Notes under the pieces: generated by a model
The model's database searches: none
What the model was told of the DNA's origin: nothing
Seen by the model: the letters and a program-made list of their open reading frames with translations, nothing else
Shown here: in pieces, positions 53,628 to 62,933 of the stretch
Position numbering within the stretch: the stretch's first letter is position 1
Layout of the letters: every line of letters begins with the position of its first letter
Assembly (NCBI RefSeq): GCF_002754935.1
Contig: NZ_CP018092.1
Location: 2,524,501-2,588,500, forward strand
Length of the DNA stretch: 64,000 bases
Direction of reading: 5' to 3'
From: Thermostichus lividus PCC 6715
GTDB taxonomy: Bacteria > Cyanobacteriota > Cyanobacteriia > Thermosynechococcales > Thermosynechococcaceae
Program-made: the position numbers and the translations under genes

Positions 53628-54913
53628 ACTTCCCCTGACTGAAGTCAGGGGCTTTCAGTAGCCCTGAGCCTGTTATGTTCTGCAAGAGAACAAGACAGAC
53701 CCGAGCCTCTAGGCTGGTTTACGACAGCCCCCAAAAGCGCAATTACACTAGCACCATTGAAATCTGCGTCTCCTGTCCAGCCACAATGCCCGCACTTAAA
53801 CTGCTTCCCAGTGCGATAGGACTGCTTTGGGTCGGGGTAAATATGCAGGCATCTGTGGCAAGTTTGACTACTGTAGCGAGGATTAACTAGCACTATTCCC
53901 ACACCTGCTTTGAGTGCCTTGTAGCTAATGAAGCTACGCAGTTGGTAAAACGCCCAACTGTTGGCACGCCTACGCTCTGTTTTAGAACGAGGTACTTGAT
54001 TAGTGCGCTCCCGTATCCCTGTCAGGTCTTCCAAAGCAATAACACTGCCCGTTGCTTTTGCCCTTGCCACAATGGTCTTAGAAATGCAGTGGTTCACCCA
54101 TGCCTGAAAGCGTCTCTCCCTGCCAGATAGCCGTTTCACCAGTTCCCGACATCTACGCCTAGAACTGCGTGTGCCTTTACTGGCTTTCTGCTGGAGTACC
54201 GCCCTCAGTTTGGAGTAGTGGTCTCGTACCTTAGTTAACTGCTGTCCATGCCAGTTGTCTCCTTCCGATGTATGTGCAATGTCTGTCCTACCGAAGTCAA
54301 CGCCCAAAACCCCATGTCCAGTCTGAGGTTCTGGCACTTCTTCCTTTACTTGGATGTGGATATAAAACTTACCATCTTTGCGTTTGCAGAGAGTGGCAGA
54401 AGTAGGCTTCTTGCCCTTGAGTTTTTCTATCTGGTAGTTACCCACCACTAAGGGAATACGTTCCCGTCCGTTTAGGGTGGAGAGGCTAACGCATTGTTCT
54501 TTCGCTCTGTAGTCAAACAGGCGAGCATCATAATCCACAGAAGTAGCCCTGAATTCCTTAACCTTTCCCACCTTGCGGTTAGCGGCAACTCTGGCACAAG
54601 CCCTGACAGCCAAGTTAGCGGTTAAGCCGAATTGCTGTCGTACTGCTCTGTAAACTTCTTTCTGAATACGGTTCTTGTTAGTAATGCTGGGGCAAATGGT
54701 ACTGTTGATGTATCTGCAAGCCTCAGCGAAGCCCTGCAGAACTTGGTCTAGCTTGACAATTTGCTCTGCAGTGGGATTTAGTTGACAGACAATGGTCAGT
54801 ATTTGCTGTGGCATGAGTTCATTTTATGCGCCTAAATGGTACTATGGCAACTGAAGTTGCTAAAGGAGCTTTCCTCCCCGCACTGAAGTACGGGGCTTCC
54901 AGCCCTACCCGAT
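53624..54913 (-). mobile_element. 1290-bp tnpB element (IS200/IS605 group, no tnpA), copy 2
   Basis: On the minus strand it starts ATCGGGTAGGGCTGG after TTCAC (54918-54914) and ends AAGTTTAC at 53624. It has the same length as copy 1 and about a dozen differences in 1290 bp. It lies between the histidine kinase and scpA and supplies the kinase stop codon. Low divergence between copies indicates recent movement. Confidence 0.9.
53645..54814 (-). CDS. tnpB: TnpB RNA-guided DNA nuclease, copy 2
   Basis: This intact 389-residue protein is nearly identical to the one at 30843, with the RuvC residues D173, E262 and D351 and both zinc-finger cysteine pairs. The two visible changes are N115 and V160. 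Keeping both copies intact suggests that selection or recent transposition preserves them. The guide-RNA scaffold is expected over its 3' end to 53624, with the kinase 3' end as the following guide on the minus strand (AAGGGGTCAGCGAGGGGAAT). Confidence 0.93.
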   Translation of the reverse strand: MPQQILTIVCQLNPTAEQIVKLDQVLQGFAEACRYINSTICPSITNKNRIQKEVYRAVRQQFGLTANLAVRACARVAANRKVGKVKEFRATSVDYDARLFDYRAKEQCVSLSTLNGRERIPLVVGNYQIEKLKGKKPTSATLCKRKDGKFYIHIQVKEEVPEPQTGHGVLGVDFGRTDIAHTSEGDNWHGQQLTKVRDHYSKLRAVLQQKASKGTRSSRRRCRELVKRLSGRERRFQAWVNHCISKTIVARAKATGSVIALEDLTGIRERTNQVPRSKTERRRANSWAFYQLRSFISYKALKAGVGIVLVNPRYSSQTCHRCLHIYPDPKQSYRTGKQFKCGHCGWTGDADFNGASVIALLGAVVNQPRGSGLSCSLAEHNRLRATESP

Positions 54914-54939
54914 GTGAAAAAAAACAATGGGCACAAGCC

Positions 54940-55664
54940 ATGGCGCGATCGTTTGCAGATACAGCCATTGATATTTTGATTGAGCTGGCAGAGCGAGGGG
55001 AGATTGATCCGTGGGACATCCAAGTCATTGATGTGTTCGATCGCTGCCTAGCAGAACTGGCCAGTCGCGGTCAACCCAACCTGAGTGAATCCGGCCAAGC
55101 CTTCCTGTATGCGGCTATGCTGGTGCTCCTCAAAAGCGATCGCCTCGTGGCTGTTGACGAGGCACCTCTGGAGGAGGATCTTGAGCCGGACAGGACAGAT
55201 ATGGCACCCAACCCATCCTTGGTGGTCTGGCCCGGTCAACTGGAGCAGCACCTCCACCGCCGTCTGGTGGCTCCTCCTCAGCAGCGCCGCCGGGTAACCC
55301 TCGATGAACTGATTGTCCACCTCAAAACAATGGCAGTGCAGACCGAGCGGGCCAAGGTCTTGCGCCCCCACACCCCCGCAGCCGTCGCCGCCCCACCACC
55401 CTCAAAGCCATTACCCAACTGGCGCACCAAGAAAACCTCACGGAACTAGCCGCAGAGGTTGAAACCCTCTTAGCCAGAGTCGCACCGGCAGGGACATGGC
55501 TGGAACTCAGGGATCTCCTCAGCCTGAAGAATGATCCCGTGGGCATATTTTGGGCATTGCTGTTTTTAGCCGCCCAGTCCAAAGTTGATCTCAGCCAAGA
55601 CACTTTCTATCAGGGGTTGCAGGTACGCTCCTGCTGTGTTGAGGCTGTTCCCCTCGAAGCCTAG
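54940..55664 (+). pseudogene. scpA: Segregation and condensation protein A, frameshifted
   Basis: The ATG at 54940 starts MARSFADTAIDILIELAERG, then EIDPWDIQVIDVFDRCL, the ScpA opening. The frame stops at 55449. After a C-run (55365-55369 or 55373-55377), one extra C would continue SRRRPTTLKAITQLAHQENL, then LLSLKNDPVGIFWALLFLAA to TAG at 55662. The result is a normal ScpA of about 240 residues. Because ScpA is important in the SMC condensin, a sequencing error is as likely as decay. Earlier in-frame codons (54826 on) derive from the tnpB element. It is convergent with mrpB, overlapping 4 bp. Confidence 0.82.
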
Positions 55665-56329
55665 AGTAAGCCGCGATAGCGAATAAAGGTGAGAACCGCA
55701 GCCCACAACCCCAAAGCCACTTTGAGGGCAATCAGAATATTCAGCCAGGGAATCATCCCACCGCTGAGGAGCGTGCCAAACTCCCCTGTGGGTAGCTCAA
55801 CCCCCATGAGCAAACTAGCACCACAAAGGATAAAAACGATAACGGAAATTTTCTCCCATGTGGCGGCATGGAAACGCTGGTAAATACTCTCTAGCCATTC
55901 TGGGGCAGAGGTAATCGCCACCAGACCAATCGCCGTGCCGCCAGCCACCCCAGCCGCAAAGCCACCGCCAGGACTAAGGTGCCCCCGCAACGCCAGTTCA
56001 ATGCAGACCAGCGAACAAATGGTGGCACCAAACCGCGCCAAGACAATCGAGGGTTGATCGTTAAAACGGCTGACATGCCCTAGGGGAGCTTCGTTGGCGA
56101 GGAGGTATTGTGACCCCAAAATGGCAATGGTAAACACAACAACTTCAAAAATGGTGTCGTAGAGACGATTGCGTAGCAGAATCCCTGTCACTGCATTCGG
56201 TATCCCCGCTTCTGTCACAAGGGTGCTGACAATGGCTGCCGTGGGTTCTGAAAATAGGGTGGGTAAAGCCAGCATCTTAATCAAGAGCAGTAGAGCCGCC
56301 AGTCCATAAATCACCATCATGATGCTCAT
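55661..56329 (-). CDS. mrpB: Na+/H+ antiporter subunit MrpB-like (MnhB domain)
   Basis: The 222-residue protein has several membrane helices and a typical MnhB core: NRLYDTIFEVVVFTIAILG, then the glycine-rich ELALRGHLSPGGGFAAGVAG. Its start at 56329 overlaps the stop of the previous gene (ATGA). It is the last gene of the seven-gene mrp run and convergent with scpA. Mrp complexes exchange Na+ for H+ across the membrane and relate to NADH dehydrogenase subunits. Confidence 0.87.
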   Translation of the reverse strand: MSIMMVIYGLAALLLLIKMLALPTLFSEPTAAIVSTLVTEAGIPNAVTGILLRNRLYDTIFEVVVFTIAILGSQYLLANEAPLGHVSRFNDQPSIVLARFGATICSLVCIELALRGHLSPGGGFAAGVAGGTAIGLVAITSAPEWLESIYQRFHAATWEKISVIVFILCGASLLMGVELPTGEFGTLLSGGMIPWLNILIALKVALGLWAAVLTFIRYRGLL

Positions 56330-56856
56330 CGGGGGGCTTCCTCGTCCGTTGTCAGGGGGTAGTACACTAAGTCTGTCCATTCGGCCAAAGCAGGTTTGAG
56401 GAGGGTGTAAAGGCGAGCTATACGAGTCATGGTCAACAATTGTCGATCGTCTTCAGCACACAGAACATGAATGTCGCGTTGGTGGAGAGCGCTTTTTAAC
56501 TGCCCAACGGTAGGATAGACAATCAGCTCGACCCGTAAATGGTAGGGAGCCACTGCGACCCGTAGAGTCTCTAACAGATGGTCTAAGGTATCGGTGGACA
56601 GGGCAGAGGCGAGCACCCCTAGGCGCAATACCAGTGAGGAGCGCACGGCGACAGCGTAGAGCATAATCGAGAGCATGGTACCCACCAATGCCTCGGTTAG
56701 CGCCACATCCGCTGCCCCTAGCACCGCATAAATTAAGGCAGCAACGGCACCGACAATGCCACGGATGACCAGAGCATGGTAAGGGTTGCTCTGAAAGACT
56801 AACATCAAGGTGGTGAGGGGCAACAGGGTTGTGACAGCAATCAACCAGTTATCCAT
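56326..56856 (-). CDS. MrpA C-terminal-like subunit (DUF4040)
   Basis: The 176-residue protein has membrane helices and the DUF4040 segment GAVAALIYAVLGAADVALTE followed by ALVGTMLSIMLY, which is the last part of MrpA in other bacteria. Here it is a separate gene, and the large proton-channel N-terminal part of MrpA is absent. The C-terminal half is soluble. Its ATG overlaps the stop of the upstream gene by 8 bp. The short form is known in cyanobacterial mrp clusters. Confidence 0.8.
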   Translation of the reverse strand: MDNWLIAVTTLLPLTTLMLVFQSNPYHALVIRGIVGAVAALIYAVLGAADVALTEALVGTMLSIMLYAVAVRSSLVLRLGVLASALSTDTLDHLLETLRVAVAPYHLRVELIVYPTVGQLKSALHQRDIHVLCAEDDRQLLTMTRIARLYTLLKPALAEWTDLVYYPLTTDEEAPR

Positions 56857-57130
56857 CGCTGTCCTCCCCTTGGGAGCAATAGGCCAACACGTACCCCAGA
56901 ATCGTATTCCAGAGGGCAAGGAAAATAACGGCCAACAACAGGAGTGGCCACTCCCGCGGAATGCGCAGCAGTACCCCCAACATGATGGCCATCGACCCTA
57001 GGGTATCGGCAATCGATAAATAGTGCAGCTTAAAGAGGGGCGATCGCCGCCCCACTAGCGGCCACGTTCCCCACAGCCACAAAAAGAGGCCAAAACTAAT
57101 GCAGGCATAACTCAGCCATTGTAAAACCAT
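56849..57130 (-). CDS. mrpG: MrpG-like antiporter subunit
   Basis: The 93-residue protein has three membrane helices with FLWLWGTWPLVGRRSPLFKL, then HYLSIADTLGSMAIMLGVLL, matching MnhG/MrpG. It overlaps the next gene by 8 bp and follows MrpF by 12 bp. Confidence 0.85.
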   Translation of the reverse strand: MVLQWLSYACISFGLFLWLWGTWPLVGRRSPLFKLHYLSIADTLGSMAIMLGVLLRIPREWPLLLLAVIFLALWNTILGYVLAYCSQGEDSDG

Positions 57131-57142
57131 GTCCCCAGCTCC

Positions 57143-57403
57143 CTAAAGATTGGCCACATCCCGCAGCCGGCGGAGAATTTGTGCTAGCAGCATCAATGCA
57201 CCGTTGCCAACGCTGAGAATAATAACCCCGACAATACCAATCATCCAATCATCGCGATCCACCGATACCATCAAAATCATGATGGCCGTCTTGGTGGCAA
57301 TGCTGGCAAAGGCCAACATTTTCGACCAAATATGCTCCCCTTTCCAAGCAGCGTACAGGGGAATGCACAGGATAAACAGCATCAGCACCAAAAAAGCCGT
57401 CAT
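57143..57403 (-). CDS. mrpF: MrpF-like antiporter subunit
   Basis: The 86-residue protein has three membrane helices with KMLAFASIATKTAIMILMVS, then a hydrophobic GNGALMLLAQILR, fitting MnhF/MrpF. Its start overlaps the mrpE stop (ATGA). Confidence 0.82.
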   Translation of the reverse strand: MTAFLVLMLFILCIPLYAAWKGEHIWSKMLAFASIATKTAIMILMVSVDRDDWMIGIVGVIILSVGNGALMLLAQILRRLRDVANL

Positions 57404-57831
57404 TGTCCACTATCCTCTTTGGGGTTTTTGGTTGTCCCTAACTGTGGCCGTTGCTGAACTAGTTCATGCACCTCGAACCACCCCTGTTCGTCGTAGTGCA
57501 GCACAATGGTTTTGGGGGTAAAGGTAATGGCAAAAATATCGAGGAAAATTAACCCTGGCGATCGCGTCGGGCTGACGGGTTGACGCACCACTGCTTCATG
57601 CCGATGCGGGCGCAGCAGGATTTCAATCGCTTCGGCGTAGGCACGGGGGACGGCCATGGCCACTTTGCCTAGGGTACTGAGCCACTGCCTGAGGCTGGCT
57701 GCCCGTACCCGGCTTTGGGGCAGCAGTAAAGCCACCACCACGCCAATGAGGACATTCACCAGTCCAAAGTCTGCGGTGAGCAGCAGCCAAATGGCTAACC
57801 GCAATGCAAAATTCAGATAATTGATCGTCAT
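57400..57831 (-). CDS. mrpE: MrpE-like antiporter subunit
   Basis: The 143-residue protein starts MTINYLNFALRLAIWLLLTA and has VLIGVVVALLLP, VPRAYAEAIEILLRPH and the conserved SPGLIFLDIFAITFTPKTIV, typical of MnhE. The ATG at 57831 overlaps the mrpD stop (ATGA); the longer frame inside mrpD is rejected. Confidence 0.85.
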   Translation of the reverse strand: MTINYLNFALRLAIWLLLTADFGLVNVLIGVVVALLLPQSRVRAASLRQWLSTLGKVAMAVPRAYAEAIEILLRPHRHEAVVRQPVSPTRSPGLIFLDIFAITFTPKTIVLHYDEQGWFEVHELVQQRPQLGTTKNPKEDSGQ

Positions 57832-59255
57832 AGCGCCAACCACACCAAGCCAATTAACAGCAACAGCATTACCCCCAGTAAATGCTCGAGCTGCTCCCAG
57901 GCGCCCCGCCATGAGGACTCCCAACGAGACACCCCCAGCCCCACAAGGAGCAGCCCCACCGCTGGCGGCACCAGAGACCGCAGCAGGTTCGCTGGGGTGT
58001 AGGCTTGCAGGTAACCAGCATCAGCAAATACCAGACCGCCAAGCAGCACCAACGTGGCCGCACTATAACCAAGGGGCAGTGGGGTTGAGGTCGGCTGCTG
58101 CGGAATAAACACCAGTTTGCTATAGATGGTGGCGGTCAAAAAGCCAGCCCCATACAATAGTCCTTGTTGCCATGGCGCTAGGTAACTGATTGTCAGCGCC
58201 TTGGCACTGAAACCTGCTAACAGGGGCACGCCAACAATGCCATAGCCAGCAATGATCATGGCGATCGCGATCGGACGCGCCATGCCGTGCTGTCGTAGCT
58301 CACTCAGGCGATAGTGGCGCAATTCACCTACACTGAGGAATAGGGCAGCTTTTGCCAGTCCATGCATCAGAGCATACAAGCCCGCCGCCGCCGGCGAAAT
58401 AATCACCCACCCCAGTTGGCCAAGGGTACTAAAGCTGAGCAATCGTCGCACATCATCAGCCACCAACGCTAGGAGTGGGCCAAAGAAAATCGAACCGAGA
58501 GCAAACAGTTGCACGATCTTGCTAATTTCCCCATAGAGCAGGCTCAACCGCACCAAAGGAAAAACCCCAGCATTTTCAACAATTCCAGCTAACAGTGCCG
58601 CTACCACCGGCGCAGCCACGACATTGGTTTGGGGCAGCCAAAGACCGCTGACAAAGATCGCCCCCTTGGCTAACAGTGCCATCAAAATCAGTGCCACCGC
58701 CTCTGGGGGAGCGTGCAGCAAGACATCAAAGGAAAAGCTGTGACTGGCCTGATAGACTAAGCCCACCCCCATCAAATAAAAGAGCATGGCCACATTGCCC
58801 ACCATCAGGTAGCGCAGGCCAATCCACAGGGGGCGATCGCCCCGGGGATAGGCAATTAAAAGAAAGACCACTATCCCCAACACCTCTAGGTTGACGTAGA
58901 GGCTAAGAAAATCCGCCGAGATAAAAACCGTATTGGCACTGCCGTGAAGCAGGCACAGCAGCACGTAAAAAAAAGCCTTGTAGTCACAGCGCCAGGTATA
59001 GAGCACTGCCGCCAAGAGGACAAGGGCATTCGTGACAATGAAATAGCCACTGAGACTATCAATGCGTAGGGCAATGCCAAAACTATCCATCAACACAAAG
59101 GAGAAGTTGATGTCTTGGATGGTGATGGCTAGCCCCACGCAGAGCGACAGCACGGCGATCGCCAAGGTCAACCCCCGCGCCAACACCGGCAGTAAATAGA
59201 GCGTGAGTCCGGCCACAAAGGGGACTAAAATCCAGGCGATCGCTAAATCAGTCAT
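57828..59255 (-). CDS. mrpD: MrpD-like proton-translocating antiporter subunit
   Basis: The 475-residue protein has about 14 membrane helices and the proton-antiporter core: VNLEVLGIVVFLLIAYPRG with a membrane glutamate, KGAIFVSGLWLPQTNVVAAP, DVRRLLSFSTLGQLGWVI and HGLAKAALFLSVGEL. It is homologous to NdhD/NuoM. It begins 1 bp before the end of mrpC and is the main ion-moving subunit of this cluster. Confidence 0.9.
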   Translation of the reverse strand: MTDLAIAWILVPFVAGLTLYLLPVLARGLTLAIAVLSLCVGLAITIQDINFSFVLMDSFGIALRIDSLSGYFIVTNALVLLAAVLYTWRCDYKAFFYVLLCLLHGSANTVFISADFLSLYVNLEVLGIVVFLLIAYPRGDRPLWIGLRYLMVGNVAMLFYLMGVGLVYQASHSFSFDVLLHAPPEAVALILMALLAKGAIFVSGLWLPQTNVVAAPVVAALLAGIVENAGVFPLVRLSLLYGEISKIVQLFALGSIFFGPLLALVADDVRRLLSFSTLGQLGWVIISPAAAGLYALMHGLAKAALFLSVGELRHYRLSELRQHGMARPIAIAMIIAGYGIVGVPLLAGFSAKALTISYLAPWQQGLLYGAGFLTATIYSKLVFIPQQPTSTPLPLGYSAATLVLLGGLVFADAGYLQAYTPANLLRSLVPPAVGLLLVGLGVSRWESSWRGAWEQLEHLLGVMLLLLIGLVWLAL

Positions 59256-59600
59256 CTACAAATACTTCTGATCAATTTCACTTGTTTCTAGGGTCGGGTT
59301 ATCCCGCGCCAGCTTCATGGCGGCCACCAGCATCAGCGTTTGGATTGACAAACCAATCACAATCGCCGTCAGAATCACCCCTTGGGGCACTGGATCAGCG
59401 TAGGCAATTGCCGGTGCTGCCCCCGGACGTAAAATCGGTGTCACCAACCCACTATGGGTGGCAATGACCACAAAGAGGGCAACAACCCCAGTACTCATCA
59501 CATCCATCGTCACGATTTTCATGAGGAGATTTTTTTTAATGATGGTGGCTAAAAACCCCACCAAAATGGTGATAAAGATACTGGCTTCGAGATAGATCAT
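59256..59600 (-). CDS. mrpC: MrpC-like antiporter subunit (NdhE-related)
   Basis: The 114-residue protein has three membrane helices and the MnhC/NuoK-type ending DPVPQGVILTAIVIGLSIQT, LMLVAAMKLAR. It is the first intact gene of the mrp operon in reading direction and directly abuts mrpD. A fossil of an antiporter lies just upstream on the same strand. Confidence 0.87.
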   Translation of the reverse strand: MIYLEASIFITILVGFLATIIKKNLLMKIVTMDVMSTGVVALFVVIATHSGLVTPILRPGAAPAIAYADPVPQGVILTAIVIGLSIQTLMLVAAMKLARDNPTLETSEIDQKYL

Positions 59601-59642
59601 GGGGACGGCTCCTCCACGGTGGCCATAGGTGGATCAGGACTA

Positions 59643-59870
59643 TCAAATGCCAATCGTAACAGGGAGGGTTGCAAAAGTTGTCAGTTTTACCATAGCAATG
59701 ATTATCACAGGGAACCCCGCCAGCACTAATCCAGAGCAATTTTCGGCCACAAAAAGATTGAGCAGGGTCACATTCGATGTTGCCCCTGCTACGACAAAGA
59801 AGATAGGCACCACCAAATTGTTGGAAGAGCCGAGCCTTGGCAGGCAACAATTGATTATCTTACCTTTGTC
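59643..59870 (-). pseudogene. Cation:proton antiporter remnant (CPA-type), C-terminal fragment
   Basis: A minus-strand frame ends in TGA at 59643. It reads NNLVVPIFFVVAGATSNVTL, LNLFVAENCSG and LVLAGFPVIIIAMVKLTTF, two hydrophobic helices that resemble the middle helices of CPA-family exchangers (the PIFFVVAGA part especially). There is no start and the rest is lost. It is in the right place and orientation to have been the first gene of the mrp operon. The larger overlapping frame at 59536-59850 is a different, nonsense reading. Confidence 0.45.
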
Positions 59871-60036
59871 ACGTTCAATATAGACAGCCTATTGAATAGA
59901 TTTCAATAAATGAAATAACCGCAAAGTTTATAATTTAGAAAAATGCTTAACAATTTGCAACATTAGGACGAATAGGTATATATTCTTATTTAGATGCTCT
60001 AACTGTTTACTGGATTCGTCCCTTGGGGGTTTGTCA

Positions 60037-61638
60037 ATGAATGCCCAATTTCCTTGGCTGACTGTACTGACGGTGTTGCCGTTAGTGGCTGCACTTTTGA
60101 TTCCCTTGTTGCCCGATCGCGATGGCAAGACAGTCCGCTGGTATGCACTGGCGATCGCGCTCGTTGAATTTGCCCTTTCAGCTACCGTATTTTGGCAGCA
60201 CTACGATGGTCAGTCTGCTCAGATTCAGATGGTGGAGACCGTGGCGTGGCTGCCGCAAATTGGCCTGAATTGGTCATTGGCGGTGGATGGTCTTGCCGTT
60301 CCCCTAATTTTGCTGACGGGTCTAGTCAACACAGTGGCAATTTTTGCAGCTTGGCAGGTCAAGCAAAAGCCACGCTTGTTTTACTTCCTGATGCTGGCGC
60401 TCTATAGTGCTCAAGTTGGAGTGTTTGCCGCTCAAGACTTAATTCTCTTTTTCCTGATTTGGGAACTGGAGTTAGTGCCGGTCTATTTATTGATTTCAAT
60501 CTGGGGAGGCCCCAAACGGCAGTACGCGGCCACTAAGTTTATTCTCTACACCGCTGTTGGCTCGGTCTTTATCCTCCTCGCAGGGTTAGCGATGGCCTTT
60601 TACGGCGGTGACGTCACATTGAATATGGCAGCCTTGGGGTTAAAAGACTATCCCTTGGCGCTCGAGCTGTTTGCCTATGCTGGGTTCCTGTTGGCCTTTG
60701 GGGTGAAGCTGCCCATTTTCCCGCTGCACACGTGGCTACCGGATGCCCATGGCGAAGCCTCCGCACCTGTCTCGATGGTCTTGGCAGGGGTGCTGCTGAA
60801 GATGGGGGGGTATGGCCTCATTCGCTTTAACCTACAAATGCTGCCGGATGCGCACATTTACTTCGCCCCTGTCTTGATTGCCCTAGGGGTCGTGAATATT
60901 GTCTATGGCGCCCTAACGGCTTTTGCCCAAGAAAACCTGAAGCGGCGGCTGGCCTACTCCTCCATTTCTCACATGGGGTTTGTGCTCTTGGGGATTGGTG
61001 CCCTCAATAGCGTTGGTCTGAATGGGGCGATGTTGCAAATGCTCTCCCACGGACTCATTGCAGCGGTGTTATTCTTCTTGGCGGGCGTCACCTACGATCG
61101 CACCCACACCCTAGCGATGGAAAAAATGAGTGGCATTGCCCAATCGATGCCGAAAACCTTTGCCCTCTTTACTGCGGGGTCGATGGCCTCCTTGGCCTTG
61201 CCGGGGATGAGTGGCTTTGTCAGCGAACTCACAGTCTTTTTAGGGCTGACCAGCAGTGATGCCTACTCCACAACCTTCAAGGTAGGCGTGATTTTCCTTG
61301 CGGCAGTGGGGCTGATTATTACACCAGTGTATTTGCTCTCGATGGTGCGGCGGGTGTTCACCGGCCAGCAGGGTGGGGATATGTTTGACAAGCTGTTGCT
61401 GGACATTAACCCCCGCGAAACCTTTATTGCCCTTTCGTTGCTGCTCCCCATTTTGGCAGTGGGCATGTATCCTAAGCTGGCGACCCAAACCTACGATGTC
61501 ACGACCACGGCGATCGCCACTCAGGTTCATGCGGCCTTACCTGCCATTGCTCAGCATCACCTACCCCTTTACGCGCAACTGACCCAGTCTGCACCGATGT
61601 TACCCACAGAGGCCACGGTGGCGGTGAACCGCCTCTAG
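60037..61638 (+). CDS. ndhD: NAD(P)H dehydrogenase subunit 4 (NdhD)
   Basis: The 533-residue protein has about 14 membrane helices, with the quinone/proton-path segments [40 protein letters not shown], and [20 protein letters not shown], plus [20 protein letters not shown]. It is a subunit of the NDH-1 complex for respiration and cyclic electron flow. Which NdhD paralogue (D1-D4) it is cannot be decided by eye. The ATG at 60037 is preferred to a TTG six bases before. It is divergent from mrpC. Confidence 0.95.
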   Translation: MNAQFPWLTVLTVLPLVAALLIPLLPDRDGKTVRWYALAIALVEFALSATVFWQHYDGQSAQIQMVETVAWLPQIGLNWSLAVDGLAVPLILLTGLVNTVAIFAAWQVKQKPRLFYFLMLALYSAQVGVFAAQDLILFFLIWELELVPVYLLISIWGGPKRQYAATKFILYTAVGSVFILLAGLAMAFYGGDVTLNMAALGLKDYPLALELFAYAGFLLAFGVKLPIFPLHTWLPDAHGEASAPVSMVLAGVLLKMGGYGLIRFNLQMLPDAHIYFAPVLIALGVVNIVYGALTAFAQENLKRRLAYSSISHMGFVLLGIGALNSVGLNGAMLQMLSHGLIAAVLFFLAGVTYDRTHTLAMEKMSGIAQSMPKTFALFTAGSMASLALPGMSGFVSELTVFLGLTSSDAYSTTFKVGVIFLAAVGLIITPVYLLSMVRRVFTGQQGGDMFDKLLLDINPRETFIALSLLLPILAVGMYPKLATQTYDVTTTAIATQVHAALPAIAQHHLPLYAQLTQSAPMLPTEATVAVNRL

Positions 61639-61778
61639 GGGTGCTAACTGGCCAAGCCGACAGTTCTCTCCATGACTGTCAATGGCAGCAAGGAGCATTC
61701 GTTGCTAAAGTGGAGTAACGGCATTCCTGCCCTTGGGCAGATTGCATAAACTGAATAAGGTGATTCAATACACGCTCT

Positions 61779-62006
61779 ATGAGTAATCTTGAGAAACAAA
61801 TTGAGCAAGCTCGTGAGGAAGCGCATCAGGTGTGTGATACCGAAGGTGTGACCTCTGGACAATGTGCCGCTGCATGGGATGCCCTAGAAGAACTCCAAGC
61901 AGAAGCCGCCCATCAGCGGACTGAACAGCAAGAGCATAAAACCTCGTTTCAGCAATACTGCGACGATAATCCTGACGCTGCGGAGTGTCGCATTTACGAC
62001 GACTAG
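61779..62006 (+). CDS. cp12: CP12 Calvin-cycle regulatory protein
   Basis: The 75-residue protein has two cysteine pairs (C19/C29 and C61/C70) and the AWDALEELQAEAAH core motif, and ends in CRIYDD, the tail that enters the GAPDH active site. CP12 links GAPDH and phosphoribulokinase in the dark in a redox-controlled complex. The ATG at 61779 gives the usual cyanobacterial length. Confidence 0.95.
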   Translation: MSNLEKQIEQAREEAHQVCDTEGVTSGQCAAAWDALEELQAEAAHQRTEQQEHKTSFQQYCDDNPDAAECRIYDD

Positions 62007-62036
62007 GCTACCCATACCTTGTCGGGGTATTCTTCC

Positions 62037-62897
62037 ATGAGTCGCTGGCCACAACTGTGGGATCGCCTTGAGGCGGCAACCGGTCAGCGACTTCATGACG
62101 GTAAAGCCTTGGCGGTGGGTGGCGGCAGCATTAACGATGCTTACGTTTGGCAGCATCCCCAGCAGACCCTATTTGTAAAGTTTAATCGTCCAGAGCGGGA
62201 GGCGATGTTTGCTGCCGAGGCGCTGGCTCTTGAGGCGATCGCCAGTGTCCAAGCCATTCGTGTGCCTAAGCCCATGCTTTGGGGCACCGTTGCGGGGGCT
62301 AGCTTTTTAGTACTGGAGTATTTGCCCCTGACCAGCCATGGGGACTGGCGACAGATGGGGGTGCACCTAGCGCAGCTGCACCGACAGGGAACCGGCGATC
62401 GCTACGGCTGGGTGCAAGATAACACCATTGGTGCCACCCCTCAGATCAACCCTTGGTCTGACCACTGGCCAGACTTTTTTGCAGAGGCACGCCTAGGCTA
62501 CCAGTTTAAGTTAGCCCGACGGCGGGGCGGAGTGTTTCCCCAGGCGGATGCACTCTTAGCACGGGTGAGTGACCTGCTCAATCATCACCCCACCCCAACT
62601 CTTGTGCACGGTGATCTGTGGTCAGGGAACGCTGCGTTTATCCGCGGTGGTGAGCCAGTGATTTTTGACCCTGCCAGCTACTACGGCGATCGCGAGGTGG
62701 ACGTAGCAATGACTGAACTATTTGGCGGCTTTCCTAGGGCATTTTATCAGGGCTACGCAGACACCTACCCCCTCGCCTCTGGCTACGAGCAGCGCAAGAC
62801 ACTCTATAACCTGTATCACATCCTCAACCACTTCAACCTCTTTGGCGGTAGCTACGAAGCCCAAGCACAGCGGATGATTCAACAACTGTTGCGCTGA
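62037..62897 (+). CDS. Fructosamine kinase family protein
   Basis: The 286-residue protein has VGGGSINDAYVWQHPQQTLF, FVKFNRPE with the ATP lysine, LEYLPLTSHGDW and the catalytic TLVHGDLWSGNAAF, followed by IFDPASYYGDREVDVAMTEL. It belongs to fructosamine-3-kinase-related proteins, which phosphorylate sugar adducts on proteins and so help remove glycation. I choose the ATG at 62037; the in-frame TTG at 62019 is less likely. It starts 30 bp after cp12. Confidence 0.92.
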   Translation: MSRWPQLWDRLEAATGQRLHDGKALAVGGGSINDAYVWQHPQQTLFVKFNRPEREAMFAAEALALEAIASVQAIRVPKPMLWGTVAGASFLVLEYLPLTSHGDWRQMGVHLAQLHRQGTGDRYGWVQDNTIGATPQINPWSDHWPDFFAEARLGYQFKLARRRGGVFPQADALLARVSDLLNHHPTPTLVHGDLWSGNAAFIRGGEPVIFDPASYYGDREVDVAMTELFGGFPRAFYQGYADTYPLASGYEQRKTLYNLYHILNHFNLFGGSYEAQAQRMIQQLLR

Positions 62898-62933
62898 TAT
62901 AATACCTCTGTTCTATACCATTGCCATGGAGCA

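Noticed and set aside
54826-54939. N-terminal extension of ScpA
   Set aside because: These codons come from the left end of the tnpB element; the native start is ATG 54940.
59536-59850. 104-codon minus-strand frame upstream of mrpC
   Set aside because: Its composition is not protein-like, and it overlaps the mrpC start; the antiporter fossil uses another phase.
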